From Litoditis marina (lineage: Eukaryota > Nematoda > Chromadorea > Rhabditida > Rhabditidae), in assembly GCA_964036275.1 (NCBI GenBank), contig OZ038440.1, positions 6,981,690 through 7,045,689 on the forward strand: DNA of 64,000 nt, given 5' to 3'. Of the stretch, positions 25,875 to 38,549 are shown in pieces (position 1 is the first letter of the stretch; each line of letters opens with the position of its first letter). The notes beneath the pieces were generated by a model, which saw only the letters and a list, made by a program, of their open reading frames with translations, did no database searches and was not told where the DNA came from. The position numbers and the translations under genes are program-made.

Positions 25875-28800
25875 CTACTTTCTGCGTCCCAAATAAGGAC
25901 ACTCGTTCTTCGAGATACACTTCCCGTACTGGCGCACGTAGCCAGAGTTGCAGACACATTGACCGGGACGGCAGTACGCGGCGCACACCTCAAAATGGTT
26001 CTATTCATTCTCAGCATAGTTGTTGTTGTTTACAGTAAAAATAACTTGCTGTTGGACTGTGTCACGGATACTTCTTGTTCGTTCTTCATCTTTTCAAATA
26101 AATGTTTTCGAACCAACAATTTGTTAACTGGAAGAAGATAATTAACACAGCTGTAGAAACTTTTGGCCAAGCTCTGTTTCGAACATAAGCTACCACTTCT
26201 AAGGTTTCACAGATAGTGATGTTGTTTTCAGTGTGTGTGTGTGGTATTAATCATTGTGCTACGTACTGCTCAGTACTGCTGGATAGTTTCAGTTACTGAT
26301 TATCTCTCTGTAAAAGTAATATTGACTCTCTTACCGGGTACTGCTGAGTACAGGTTCCCTCGCAACCACCGCAATCTTCCCATTTCTCGTTGGGACCACA
26401 TGTTGAGACACACTTGGGAGGAGTGGAACTGAAAAGAGTTGTTTAAAGAAACAGATCGTGAAGAAAAAATTTGAGTGAAACTATGTATTACTTGGCTGAA
26501 AAAACAACAATTCAGAGACTTATACTATCACCAGAGCACGATTGCTCTCTGGATAGGATTTCATTTTCATTGATGGAGCTTTAGTGCGCATGATTGTATG
26601 AGATTCAAAATACAAAGTTTTTCGAGCTAGTGGGAAGGGTAAGTTTTGGATAAGTAAAGTAATGCCAGAATCGGTTCAGGAACGTTGAAAAATGTGTTTG
26701 TCGGAGGAAGTGTGGTGCTCTGTAGTAGGGTTCAGTTTCGAGTCGACTGAAACAGGAAATTCGTCACCTCTACAAGTAATCTAGTTGGGTTTTTTCTCAG
26801 TTTTTGTTTTCGAGTGGAGCGCAAACTCGGAAGTTTATGTTGTTCTCCGGTTTGAAAATAGAAACCGCATGCTAACCAGGGTGGTTGATAGCACGGTTCC
26901 TCCTGACATTTGGTTCCCGCTGGGCAGTACATTGTGGCACAGGTTGGTGGGGGAGGGGGCACTGAAATAATCACTACTAAAAACGGTCACAACACAATGT
27001 AACTTAACCATCTTCACCTTCACGTGAACTTCTCTTACATTTGTATTGTAGCATGAATTTTTGTCTAGCACCTGGTTTTAACGTGTTTAAAACTACTGAA
27101 ATTCACAACATAGTGGAACTTTAAAATCATCTAGAATGTACAAACCACTAAACGCTGAAACACTCACCGTATGGGCACTTGTCTTTGGCTACGCATTGCT
27201 TGTCCTTGTTTCTGTAGAAACCCGACACACAACGACATTCTTTCTTGCCGTACGCACATTTGTTGGTGCAGTAGGTCTGATGTAGTTTGTTTAGAATAGT
27301 TATTAGTGAACGATTTATGTATTACTCCTTTGGGATTGTAGCAATGTGAATCCAAATAAATCACTAAGACAAATTGGAGACAGCATAGCTCGAAAATGTG
27401 AAATGTGACAAATTAGTGAAATAATAACACCCGAAATCTGACACGCTCTCAATTTCATTGAATGTTGTTATATACGTATTTGTGCTACAAACTAATTTGC
27501 CAGAAAAAAACATTAAAGGAGACCGGAGAGCAACATGGTTTCTCGTAAAGCTGCTGTGTCCCACTTTTGATTGGACGCGTTGCGTGTCGCACGACATTGT
27601 CATGTGAATGTCATGTGGACTGATCAAACTAATATACGAGTTATTTGTGCTCTCTGATCTCAATACAGTTAAAGGCAGCCCGAAACAAAACTCTGCTCAA
27701 GTTGTGTTCCGGTCTCCATTAACTGTATTTCAGGATGCTTGGAAAACCTAACCGGATTCTGATCATCACAGGTGGGCTCACAGGTGGAACAGTCTTTGTA
27801 TTCTTCGTTATATGGACATATTGGCTCGGTGGGAACTGAAATCATAATATTCGAAAACATCCGGATGGTAAATTCTCAAAGCTGGCACTCTGAAAAACCG
27901 TTGCAACCTAAAATACCGGACTCACCAGTTTTGCAACTTAAAATACCGGGGTCAGCCAGATGTTGCCTGTACTGTTTGAAATTCATAAGGAGATGCAGGC
28001 TAATCCGACACCAGTATTTAAGCGTGCATTTTCTCCGGTACTTTAAGCTGCCAGCGTTTTTGAAGCAGTTCGGATGTTCGTGTTCCGCTGCATTCACTGT
28101 TCTCTCAAATTTCAAGGTATTCTTCTCATTCTTCCAACTTTCATACGAATTTTTTATTTGCCATTAGCAAATTTCAGAGTAACAATCAATCTGTGTGAAA
28201 ATGTGTTGCATCTTACAACTTGCAAACTTTGAAACATTATGTGCAAAACACAATCTGCGTGGAACACATATTCTGTATATCCAAAACCACGCTTTCTTCT
28301 CACCGTAGGGGCATTTATCCTTGGTTACACATTGCTTGTCCTTGTTTCTGTAGAAACCCGACATACAACGACATTCCTTTGCTCCATAGGTACAGCTGTT
28401 GGTACAGTAGGTCTAGAACATTTCATGATGTCCTTCAGTACTGTTTTCCGGGAAAACTTTACTTTTGCCCCTCACCGTACAATCGCACCCACGTGATAGT
28501 TTGCCCCCCTCCCCCACCCGCACTAGTTTCAACAGAAATTGGTGGAGGTAAAAGGTGAATGTATGGTAGGGTGGAGGGTTAAAGTTGAATGTGGACAGTG
28601 TACAATCACCCCCCACCAACGTAAATTGGGGAGGGGGGAGGTAAAATTAACATGCCTGGCAATCTTTGCCAATAGCCCGCCACCCTTGTGACTCTTCGTT
28701 GAAACGGAGCCATGTTACTTTCACCCCCATGGTAGGGGGGGGGGTGACAGTAACACAGGACCTATTCGGCTAAGAAAAGTGGGGAGGGGGCGAAAGCAAA

Positions 28801-31800
28801 GTAGTCCCTCGTTTTCCTAACTGTCTGGACTGAGAGCAATTACATTTTTTTCGAGTCAGTATGGTAGACAAACGTATAGTCAAATGAAAGGTGGGAAGCA
28901 TCTCGTTGAGAACCTATCATTGTGATACATTATTTCTCAGATGTTTCACGGTTTCCGTGGCTTATTTCTCCGTCTGTGGTTGAATCTAATGGGAAACGCT
29001 AACCGGATTCTGACTCTCGCAGGTGGGTTCACAGACGGTGCAGTCTTTATATTCTTCATTGTACGGACAGGTGGGAGTGGGGGCCTCTGAAAATCGACCA
29101 AGCGAACGCGTTTTAATGCGCTTCAAATACGACCAAAAAAGTATAAACTATTTTCTTGGTTTTATCCTCTTTTCTGTTCCCAAATTAATGGCGAAGTCTC
29201 GCCTAATACCTATGTTGGTGTGGGTTGAAAATATATATCAGAACTCAGATAGGTAACCTGTATAAGTTTTTATATTTACCGAACCGACCACCACGTTCGA
29301 CATAGATGAGACATGAGCCTAAGCCATACTAATTGAGGTTGAACCTACTATACGGGCATTTGTCCTTGGTTACACACTGCTTGTCCTTGTTCCTGTAGAA
29401 GCCGGCCTTGCATCGACAGTCTTTCTTTCCATATCCACATTTGTTGGTACAGTAGGTCTGAAAATACATTTGATCCACGTCCGGGAAAGCATTCTGAAAG
29501 ACTGGTAGCTGTTCTCGGACTATTTGAATACAGAAGAAACGGAAGATGCAGAAACTTGAAGTCACACACGTTAGCATAACTCTTATGCAAATGGTTTAAA
29601 TGAGTGAATAATTCAAACACGGATGAGCTTGTATTCGGAAAATCATAGTATGTGTTTGTTCACCAAAATATTACGCGTCAGGCTGGAGGTTAACTCTCTG
29701 ACTTTGTAGTTATATTTTTTCAGCACTGGCATTTTTTCCGGATCAGCAATAACTCTCACCGGATTCTGATCGTCACAAGTCGGCTCACAAACGTTGCAGT
29801 CTTTGTATTCTTCGTAGTCCTGACATGTGGGTTGCGAACCTGAAAAGGGTACATCTTACTAGAAGTATGCTGTATGCGGAATACTCACGCAAAACGTGTA
29901 AGAACTGTGAAAACGCTGGCAGCTTAAAATGCCGGAGAAGATGCAAGCTTGAATACTGGTGTCGAACCAACCTGGATCTCCTTATGAATTTCAAACAGTA
30001 CAGGCGACATCTGGCTGACCCCGGTATTTCAAGTTGCATAATTGGCGAGGCCGGTATTTTAAGTTGCAGCGGTTTTTAGAGAAACATCAACAGTTTTGCA
30101 ATGTGTACTGTAGACGTTTTAGTTGAAATACTGGGAACTATACGTGGTTCTCTCATCAACACATGAAAGGGCATATGTCATTGGAGTAGTTTAAGAAAAG
30201 TGCCACAGAGGCGAAAATGTTAACATTTCTAGAGTTATTTTTTAGAAAACAAAAAATTCGAACTTTTCTCTGAATAAGAAACCCACCATCGTCTACGCAT
30301 TTCTGTTTCGGGGTGGGACAGTATCAACCGTAGCAAGTCGACTTCTCTATCTCACACTTTGTTCCTTTTGGACAATAGAGAGTACAGGCTGTCGTGGCTA
30401 GAACGACACTCAAATCAGATATAGAGAGTGCCAAATCTATCAACTTCTGTATCACGCGGGAATTGAACCTACGAGCAAAAGATTTGTGGCAGAACGTTAA
30501 CCACTACGCTAACCACTACGCTATTAGAGCGCAAAACCGGCAAGCTGGGAAATCGCTTGAAAAAATTGAGTTATACAGCACCCTCCCGCCTTTCTATTGA
30601 CGACTACTATAGTCCCGAATGAATGCAGTATGTAGATAGAACTAATAGTTTGACTAGTGCATACTTAACTTACTTTACCTTACTTACCTAACTCATTTTG
30701 AGCAATAATTGATCAATATGCCGTTGAGATACTCTGAGTAGATGACCAAAACAAGTAATTTCATGGAAACTATTCTAGTTCATGGAGAAAACCTTCGACA
30801 CTCCAGGTGATCGTTTTTTCTCGAAATCTCACGTTCGTGTTTAACATTCGATGGATAACTTTGTGAACGATATTTAAAAAAAATCTTAGCTCATTTTCAC
30901 CCACTTTCAACACTTTCAAGACGTTTCAGGAATTTTTGCCTAGTTACACACCGTTTCGAATTTATCAAAGCACTTGAATTTTTTTATAGTTTTCACACTC
31001 ACTTTTGGCACATTCTCTTTCCAAAATACAGCCTTTCTTCGAGTCTCGTACGTACCCTTTCGAACATTGACACTTCATGAACTCGCATTTGCCAGCACAA
31101 GACTGAAGTTATTTTACATACATGCAAATAACAATAGTAGTCAAATCTTAAAAAAAACACAGGTTTGATTCAACCCTTGTCAAGCATTACCTGCACACTT
31201 CGTTTCATTCTCCATGAGACCCATTGGAATCGTGCCAAGAATTTCGGATGACTATTTCTTAGAGCAGATATAAGTATTTTTAGAATTTTTTTATTAACGT
31301 GTTTCCATTGAAATGAGAAATCGCTGACAGAGATTTGCTGTTCACTGAAATCTCTCCAAACGGGTGAAAAATAGTCTGGAAAATTCATTGGCACGCTGCC
31401 AAGTTCCAGGAATGATCGAAACTGTACTCAAGACGTCAGAACATACCGGTTTCAGATTATCACAGCTCGGCTCACATTTGCCACACACACGGAGATGCTC
31501 ATTCTTTGAGCACAATAGCTTTTTTCCTGAATTTGGAGGTAGTTGAATGATGGTTCTCTTCTTAGCACAGTGGGTGCCATATTTATAAAGTTCTGTCTCT
31601 TGTGGAAATCGAACCTGCGAGCAAAACATTTGTACCAGAGCGCCAACCACTGCGTTATTAGAGAACATAGACAGGAAGCTTTGGAATCGAAAACATATGT
31701 GCGTACACAGCAAAAAGTGAAATATACAGTACCCTCTCACCTTTCCGTTGGCGACGACTAAACAATCTTCCACGTGGGTTAGCACCACGATTCAGGCTCT

Positions 31801-33666
31801 ACGATAAATAACTATATAAGGTACGTTCGAGGTAGTACCTTATATCTCACAGTCATTGATATAGATAACATACTGGTCCAATACTAAATTCTTATGAGTT
31901 TCGTTGCACTAACTATGATGAAACGAGTATTTTTCAACACCTCTCCCATCTTTTCGTGTTCAAATTGCAGGCAGGAAATTTATAATTCTTCTTTCTCCTT
32001 TCCCTAATTTGAGCTTCATTTGGGTTAAAATAGTGAAACATGTTAAAAATAATAGATTCTCACTCCATCGAACTCGAGAACACACGCACAAGTCTGGGTT
32101 AAAATTAACTTTAACCTACCATCTTTTGTTTTTCCACCTGATTTGGTTTTTCGATTTGACGTTGTTCTACAGAGTGGCACGGGCTCGCAATCGCTGACAC
32201 AATCGGTTGGTTTCACGAAGACACAGCTGAAACGATCGTTCATTATATCTACTTCTTTCCAACCAGATACCTCCAAAATTAAGCTCTGGGCCATTTCGGC
32301 ACACAGTAGGGTTGTTAAAGCCAAACTCGAATTTCGAAAAAACTCGAAATAACTCGAAATTTCGAGTTTCGAGTTCGACTAGAAACTCGAAAAACTCGAA
32401 ATCTCCAAAACTCGAGTAACTCGAAACTCGAAAAACTCGGTTTTTCTCCAAACTCGAAAAACTCGAAATTTTTGAAACTCGAAAAGTTCGAGTTTTCGAG
32501 TTTCGAGTTTGGCCTCGTTCCAAGTCATAAATAATGGACGAATGAGCGTTTCAGAGCACTTTTTTTGCTATTTCCAACATGAAATGCTTCTTTTTTCACG
32601 ATTCTCGCATAATCATGTGAAATAAATAAGAATTTATCAAAAAATTCTTATTTGTTTAGCTCGATAAAATCCTAAAACTTAACGACAAAACTCGAAACTC
32701 GAAAATCGAGTTTTTCGAGTTCAACTCGAAACTCGAAAACTCGGTTTTTTTTGAAACGCTGAAAACTCGAAATTCCCAAAACTCGAATAACTCGAAACTC
32801 GAAAAACTCGTTTTTTTCCCCAAAACTCGAAAAACTCGAAACTCGAAAACTCGAAATTTCAAACTCGATTAACAACCCTAGCACACAGACACACCGTTCC
32901 GTGGCTACGTTGCGAACTCATGCAGAAGTTCACTCGTATCTTCTTCGAAACGTCAGCCTAATTTGGTTTCACTATCTGGTTCCGTTTTGTGTACTAGTTG
33001 ATCAGGGAGAAAATTATGGAGAAAGTGTACTAGTTGGTCAGCAACGCATGTAGTACTGAATGAGATTCCAGTTCCACTACGACCTTCTTCAACGGAACTC
33101 GCAACCAACCTCTGATGCTTCTCACAAACTACGTCACCACACTCGCTGGACTCACTGGACTTGCTGCTCTCATCAGAACCTGCAAGTTACACAAGTTTTC
33201 ACGAACTATGAATTTCAACGTTTGGTCAGGTGCATTATCGGTGTAACTGAAATTACTAAACAAGTTCCTGCCAGTCTACCTTGAAATTAAATTTTGAAGA
33301 AAGTGATTGGCCCGAGCCACTCCCGGGACAGGTTTTTTTTAAAAAAATTTTTGTTTAATTTTATTATTTCCATTTCTATGTCGAGCTTTTTATTTATTCG
33401 TTCTGAGTACCACTCCACAAAACCACAACTCACCGGCTGATGTAGCAGAAATAAGCAGAACGAGGATCTGTAATGAAAAGGTTTGATATTTATTGAAAGC
33501 TTGTCATAAAAAATTTCCGAGCTCTGAACATCAATCTTTAACAGACGAGAGTATACTAAAGTTGAACTTTTTTGATGGTTTAAATGTTCACGTCGTTTTT
33601 GTCGTATTTAAATATGAGTATAGGTTACAATGATTTAGTCTCACTTACCAGGGCATGAGACTTCAT
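25875..33666 (-). CDS. Secreted five-TIL-domain protease-inhibitor-like protein
   Basis: TIL domains are small ten-cysteine modules that inhibit serine proteases outside the cell. Sixteen phase-matched exons: 33666-33649, 33467-33434, 33179-33110, 32226-32120, 31526-31447, 31102-31003, 30397-30287, 29839-29760, 29457-29349, 29086-29004, 28412-28304, 27835-27753, 27276-27168, 26961-26877, 26428-26335 and 25988-25875. They give a 461-codon frame. A signal peptide (MKSHALILVLLISATSA) is followed by an acidic Ser-rich linker, then five TIL domains at about 82-136, 177-236, 241-300, 306-364 and 398-455. The three middle domains are near-repeats (YKDCxxCEPTC, then FYRNKDKQC), each from an ~80-nt and a 109-nt exon, so they arose by exon-pair duplication. 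Cys-rich linkers lie between some domains. Exon 7 has an in-frame TGA (30324-30326), see findings. Exon 16 uses a weak GAG acceptor. Confidence 0.82.
27886..28068. repeat. Inverted-pair repeat, copy 1 (TIL gene intron)
   Basis: About 180 bp sharing TTTGAAATTCATAAGGAGAT, CCGGGGTCAGCCAGATGT and GCTGCCAGCGTTTT with the copy at 29908-30079 in opposite orientation. Several AAAATACCGG units mark it. The two copies flank two TIL exon pairs. Confidence 0.7.
28480..28800. repeat. Poly-C/poly-G repeats in TIL gene intron
   Basis: C- and G-run elements with TGTACAATCACCCCCC and CATGTTACTTTCACCCCCAT. The second part is the reverse-complement relative of 47200-47310 (shared ACATGGCTTCGTTT-like stretch). 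Non-coding. Confidence 0.55.
29908..30079. repeat. Inverted-pair repeat, copy 2 (TIL gene intron)
   Basis: Reverse-complement partner of 27886-28068. With that copy it could form a hairpin across about 2 kb of the pre-mRNA. Confidence 0.7.
30405..30605 (-). mobile_element. tRNA-like SINE copy
   Basis: On the minus strand it reads a head segment with GAGGGTGCTGTATAAC, then a tRNA-like part with an A box (TAGCGTAGTGGTTAACG, one extra tandem copy of this box) and a B box (GGTTCAATTCC) spaced as in a real tRNA, then TTTGGCACTC. It lies in a TIL gene intron. Confidence 0.65.
31550..31765 (-). mobile_element. tRNA-like SINE copy, best preserved
   Basis: On the minus strand: GTCGTCGCCAACGGAAAGG, GAGGGTACTGTATATTTCAC, GCTGTGTACGCACATATG, then an A box (TAACGCAGTGGTTGGCG), about 43 nt to a B box (GGTTCGATTTC), then a short 3' part ending TGGCACCCAC. 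This copy defines the family. Confidence 0.72.
32307..32880. mobile_element. hAT-like MITE, AACTCGAAA-repeat interior, clear 8-bp TSD
   Basis: A 574-bp member of the family at 8597. Ends are TAGGGTTGTTAA / TTAACAACCCTA, and the interior repeats AAACTCGAAAAACTCG. Both sides carry GCACACAG (32299-32306 and 32881-32888), an unambiguous 8-bp duplication. It sits in the intron before TIL gene exon 4. Confidence 0.85.
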
Positions 33667-34594
33667 TTCAGTTAGTACAAGTTCTGTGGATCAGACTGCC
33701 ACTGAAATTAGGGTAGTTTAGGAGCACTTAGACTTAGATGATTGAGAGTTGAGAAAGAGAAAAACCTAAACGATTTCCTGTAGAAAATATTGTCAAGAAA
33801 TTGAGAGAAACTGCGCTACCGGACTTTTTACAAGTCATTACGACAGTTCGGCTTGTCGCTCAATTGCAGTATAAATTCCATCATTCCGATGAGAAATTCA
33901 TGTAACGTTATCAGGCGAGATTTGGCAAAATAACATAAGAAAACGTTATTTGGATTCGTAAGGTGCAGTTCATTAGATGAGATTTGCGATGATTTCTAAA
34001 CGCGGCTGTCGAATGACAACAAGTGAACAGTGAACACAAAGTTTTCATAAGTTGGAATTAGAGCAGCAATTTCCAATCAGTTTTGCTGCTACCTCACACT
34101 GTTCAACTCGAAAAACTGTTCAAAATACTGTAATGAGACAAGTAAAAAGAATGCGTGTGAAAAACGTTTCTCTTCCCCGCTTTTATACGCACAACGATCT
34201 CCCGGATTAGGAAAAAAATGATGAAAACAACATAGAAAAACCACCTATTTGAATAATATCGACTAATCTGTGAATATTTTCATGTACGTTTTGAGTCGTG
34301 TTTAATGTTTTTGTGGAAAACACGATAATTCTCACTGTAACACTCAAACAGTCCATTTTATTTTGATTTTGAATTAAATTGTTTGTCATTTTGTCAACAC
34401 TGAAGCTTTTTTTCCTAAATAGTTGTGGGTAATTTTTTCCTCATCATTACATAATTGTCAAACTTGCCCAAACGTTCGATTCATAGAACGTTTTAGTTGC
34501 TTATTACATTTTCCATGTAATTATTTTCCAACTAGACAAAGTGTATAACAATACAGCAAGAACTTTACAAAACGATTTATACAACACATGTATT
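33667..34594. promoter_or_regulatory. Region between PP1-like and TIL genes
   Basis: About 930 bp upstream of the TIL gene and downstream of the phosphatase, both on the minus strand. AT-rich, no repeat or exon recognised. The distance is too long to suggest an operon of the ~100-bp nematode type. Confidence 0.4.
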
Positions 34595-37500
34595 CTACTT
34601 GGGTGTTTCAGCTGACATTTCACTCGCAGTCTTGGCGTCTTCCGCGGCAGGCTTCACTTCTTCCTTTGCTTTGAAACCCTGTAATGAGATAGAACTGAAT
34701 GAGATAAAATGAGATAGATTTGAATGTACTTCTTCCAAAGTTTATATTTTGTGAGGCTGTTCTCAGAGCAGATATCGTGAGCCTCACGACCCCAAATTTA
34801 TTGATTATCAACAGTTTAACGTTCTAAGAACCTAGTTCACTTCTTATTTAGGCTCACCAAACAATAACTTCAACACATTGAATGTTCTAAATGTTGCTCA
34901 CGTACGATAAGAACATTCTATGACGAAGTGAACGATAGGTAAACAAGTAAACAGAGAGCAAACATACGGTGAATGGTTTGATGTACTCCTTGTCAGCCTT
35001 GGCTCCGGGGGCGGCGGGGTTGGCAGCAATGACGGGGGCCTTCTTGGGGACCTTGGAACCGGGAGGGAGGACTGGCATGGTCATCGTGAACTGTTGGAAG
35101 GTTATCTAAAAAGCAGAAGTTGATGAATAGCTTGAAAAAAGGATCACAATTGTAAGTTTTGAAACTGTAACTACTAAGGAACTCAATTATTCAGTTTTTA
35201 GGGTTCACATGTTCTTAGCGAATTATTGGGGTCGCTTTCCCTTAGATTTCTGGGGTTTAGAGGGTTGGTTAGAGTTCGTGTATTGATTAGAAAGTTCTGA
35301 TATAATGAAAGAAAAGACTATAGAGTGAGACAAAATAGTGTGGGAATGGATATTCCGAACCCACAGTAAGATCGTAGTCGAGACAGACAACGGCGGCGGC
35401 ATTGGTGAACTGGTTACAGTAGTTGGGGGCAGAGAATACGGTAATCAGACGGCGACCGGCCATCATCTCATATCCGTCTTGCACCACCTAAAAGAATAAT
35501 TTTTTCTGTAGAGTATAGTTCGCGAAGAATCAAGGAAAATGGCAGGCAAACGAAGCAACAAAAATATTCCAATTGTAGTTTGCTCAACATTTTTCCAAAT
35601 GCAATATTAAGGGGCTCCTGGTGTGCGAAGGAACTACAATCACAGCAGATGAAAACAACATGTACAATGACATGCTTCTCTGCTCCATTGTAGTTTGATC
35701 TCAAATGCTGGAGGCGTAGTTTGGAAGTTCTCATTTGTAAACAGATTAAACTAAAACTCATACTTGATCACAACACAGAGTAGAAAGTAGAAAGTTAAGA
35801 GGAAGTAAAAGTTACCTGATGAGCTCGAATGATGAGATCCAATCCGAGCGATTTGCACATGGTCTCAACGATTCCCTTTCCGAACATGTAGCTGATACCT
35901 GAGAGAATAAAAAAGGTAAAAAGATATGTTTACTCAAAAAAATATACTGATCAACATCAACATCAACACCATATAAGCTCGAGGATTAGAACATATGAAT
36001 TGCATTTTGGAAAAGTAATGTTCCGTTATTCAGGATGTCCAGCGTAAGGAGGGGGGGGGGGGAATAATATCATGAAGCCAGTTGTTGCCTACCTCTGATA
36101 GAATGGAACCATCCCTCTCCCTTGTTGGTCGGATCGGACCAGAGCAGATCAATCAATAGTCCCTTGTCGAGGGGTTCACAGGGGCGGGGAATGTTCCGAA
36201 TGACATCCAGATGGGTTATCTCCGGGGAAAGACCACCGTGCATACACAGAACCTGAAACATATTTCAGTTAATATGTAAAAGTAATTTTACTTCTTCTAT
36301 TCAAGTATCCAGTATTCAGTTGTATTCTGTTTAATTTATTTATCTGGAGGTTGATTCAATTGTTGTAAGTTCAAAAATCAACTTCAACTCTACTCCAGTA
36401 ACCAGTAACGAGTAAGCCATTTCTTTGACTATAATCGACACACATCCTATTCGATAAAACCTGCAATCGGATATGAGTAGTTCTTATTCTAAACGTTTCT
36501 GAATATCGAGTTATACTGTAGGGGTCCATGTAGGAATGAAAGCGACTATATTACCTTTCCAGAAATCAGTCCAGCCAGAGGAATTCGGTTGAAACAGCAC
36601 TGGAAATCCCACCAGAGACCGACTCCGTACTTGATGGCACACTCATTGTAGAATCCGTAAATCTGAAAAGAATGGGTAATTCGAAGTGAAACATTCAGTT
36701 CGGACATTTTAAATTGTAGTGTGAAAATAAAATTGAATTAAAGAAGGACGATTTTCTGGACCAATCCCAACGCTTCGGTCCTTTGAACTTCAAAAAAAAT
36801 TTCAATTGCAGTTCAAAACCGATGCGTCGTGAACTTGTTTTCCCCGTTGATAAAAATGTTTTGACAAAAAAAATCACAACCATTTGACAAATCGACAGAT
36901 TGCATACCTTGTTGACAGATGGAGTTTCGTGATTTCCTCTGAGAAGGTAGATACGGTCGCGATGACGAATTTTCAGCGCGAACAGGAGGATCAATACCTG
37001 AAAATAAGTTAGATACAAAAATAGTGCAGAATCCATATTTTCACCATACACGTAGGGAAGGGAGGAAGGAAAAGTAGAATCTTCACGGCATCTCTTCCAT
37101 AATGAGTACTCAACGACTATGGTAAGTTCTCAAAGAAGGTACCATGAGGCATCTTTTCGAATCGACTCAAAAGAGCCAACAAAAATATACGTCATATAAA
37201 TTTCTATAAAGGTAGTTGGATGTTTCAACTGAACTCACCTCGATTCCCTGTGGTCCCCTGTCAACATAGTCTCCGAGGAAAATAAACTTCTCCTGCGGGA
37301 CACGACCGACCAGGTCAAACAGACTGTTCATGTGCTGGAATCAAGAAAATTAAACTTAAAAGAAGAAAATTAAAAGAAAGAAAAGAAAAACTATATGAAG
37401 AAAGCTGAATATTTTAGTAACACTAATTTGATTATAGTAACTACTTTAAATTAGTGATTTAGGTAAATATTACCGAGTCGAGCAGTAAATTTCAAAAATA

Positions 37501-38549
37501 ATGAAAACATTGATGACTGGTGAATGAAAATGGTTTTGAAGACAATCAATATATTTCAAGATGTATTCTATTCATTCATTGTCAAGAAGCTAAACAGAAA
37601 AATTTTCGATTCCGGAAACGATTCAAACAATCCTAACTATTCTAATCCATAGCCTGTCTCAAACCGGTTGTTATTCTATCAAACTCTGAAAATTCAAAAT
37701 TAGAAACTGAAATTAGAAATTAGAGAAGAAATTATGAACTCTAAATTTAGAAGTTTACCTGAAACTGAGCGTGAATATCCCCAACGACCTTGATGGGAGC
37801 TTCACACTCGCACAGATTACTCTCATCCATGAAGATTGCGGATACCTGTAATGAATATGTCTGGCACACACAATATACTAAAAATTAACACTCATAATAT
37901 CTATATTATACTCTACCACAACTATAAATGGACTTTCGAGAACCAAAACGCCTATACTATCATTCGGTGGTTACTTGTTCAAAAGTTCTGCTGTTCAAGA
38001 CTTTGAGCATTCTACTACTCTACTGTGAAAAACTGTCAGAAAACTACTGAAATGAATGAAAAGAGCCAAAACTAACTGTATTGATGATTGCGATAACTTC
38101 GTGGCCAGACATAACGTTGGTAATGTTCAGATCCGGCTTTCCCACCAACGCTGAAATAATACAAGTCAGAAAATCACATCAAAAATAGTCACGTTGGATA
38201 TAAAAGTTGTATAGAAAGTCAACAAATCAGTTTCTTAGTTTGATCTCAAGCTCACACCATAAGTCGGATAATCAGATTCAAATGCACTGGCATCCAACTA
38301 CAGACACACTGTTCAAACTCTAAACTGGCAATACTGTAATACAATTTATTGTATATGAATATGCGAGAGGTACCGAATTGACCAATTCTACTGAAGAAAG
38401 ACTATAAAATTCTGAAAAAGAGAAAAAGAGCTACAATAAGAAGTAAACTTACAATTCATTCTAGCGATAACATCATCCATCCATTGTTCGAGGGTCGGCG
38501 CGGCCTTTTGATCGTTTGTAGCTTCTTGAACAGCTTGAGTAGCACTCAT
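34595..38549 (-). CDS. PP1-type serine/threonine phosphatase, nematode-expanded branch
   Basis: Two-metal protein phosphatase of the PPP family. Eleven phase-matched exons: 38549-38453, 38150-38077, 37845-37759, 37334-37239, 36997-36908, 36662-36555, 36252-36093, 35898-35816, 35487-35365, 35105-34968 and 34678-34595; 379 aa. Metal and catalytic motifs are present: GDIHAQ (79-84, normally GDIHGQ), GDYVDRG (107-113), RGNHE (138-142), HGGLSPE (from 189), WSDP, RAHQVV (H264) and SAPNYC (to C289). Arg112 and Arg237 match substrate-binding arginines. It departs from canonical PP1 after GNHE (TPSVNK rather than ECASINR) and has a Pro/Ala/Lys-rich tail ending AETPK. Such divergent PP1 paralogs are numerous in nematodes and often germline- or sperm-expressed (family knowledge). 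Likely active. Confidence 0.93.
36743..36815. repeat. Partial GAAGGACGAT hairpin MITE
   Basis: Left arm and centre of the hairpin family inside phosphatase intron 5 (AAGAAGGACGATTTTCTGGA, then AATTGCAGTTCAAA). The right arm has decayed. Confidence 0.5.

Noticed and set aside
30324..30326. TGA as a selenocysteine codon
   Set aside because: TIL-domain proteins are not selenoproteins, the neighbouring pattern suggests an ordinary residue, and no SECIS-like element could be recognised near the gene end.
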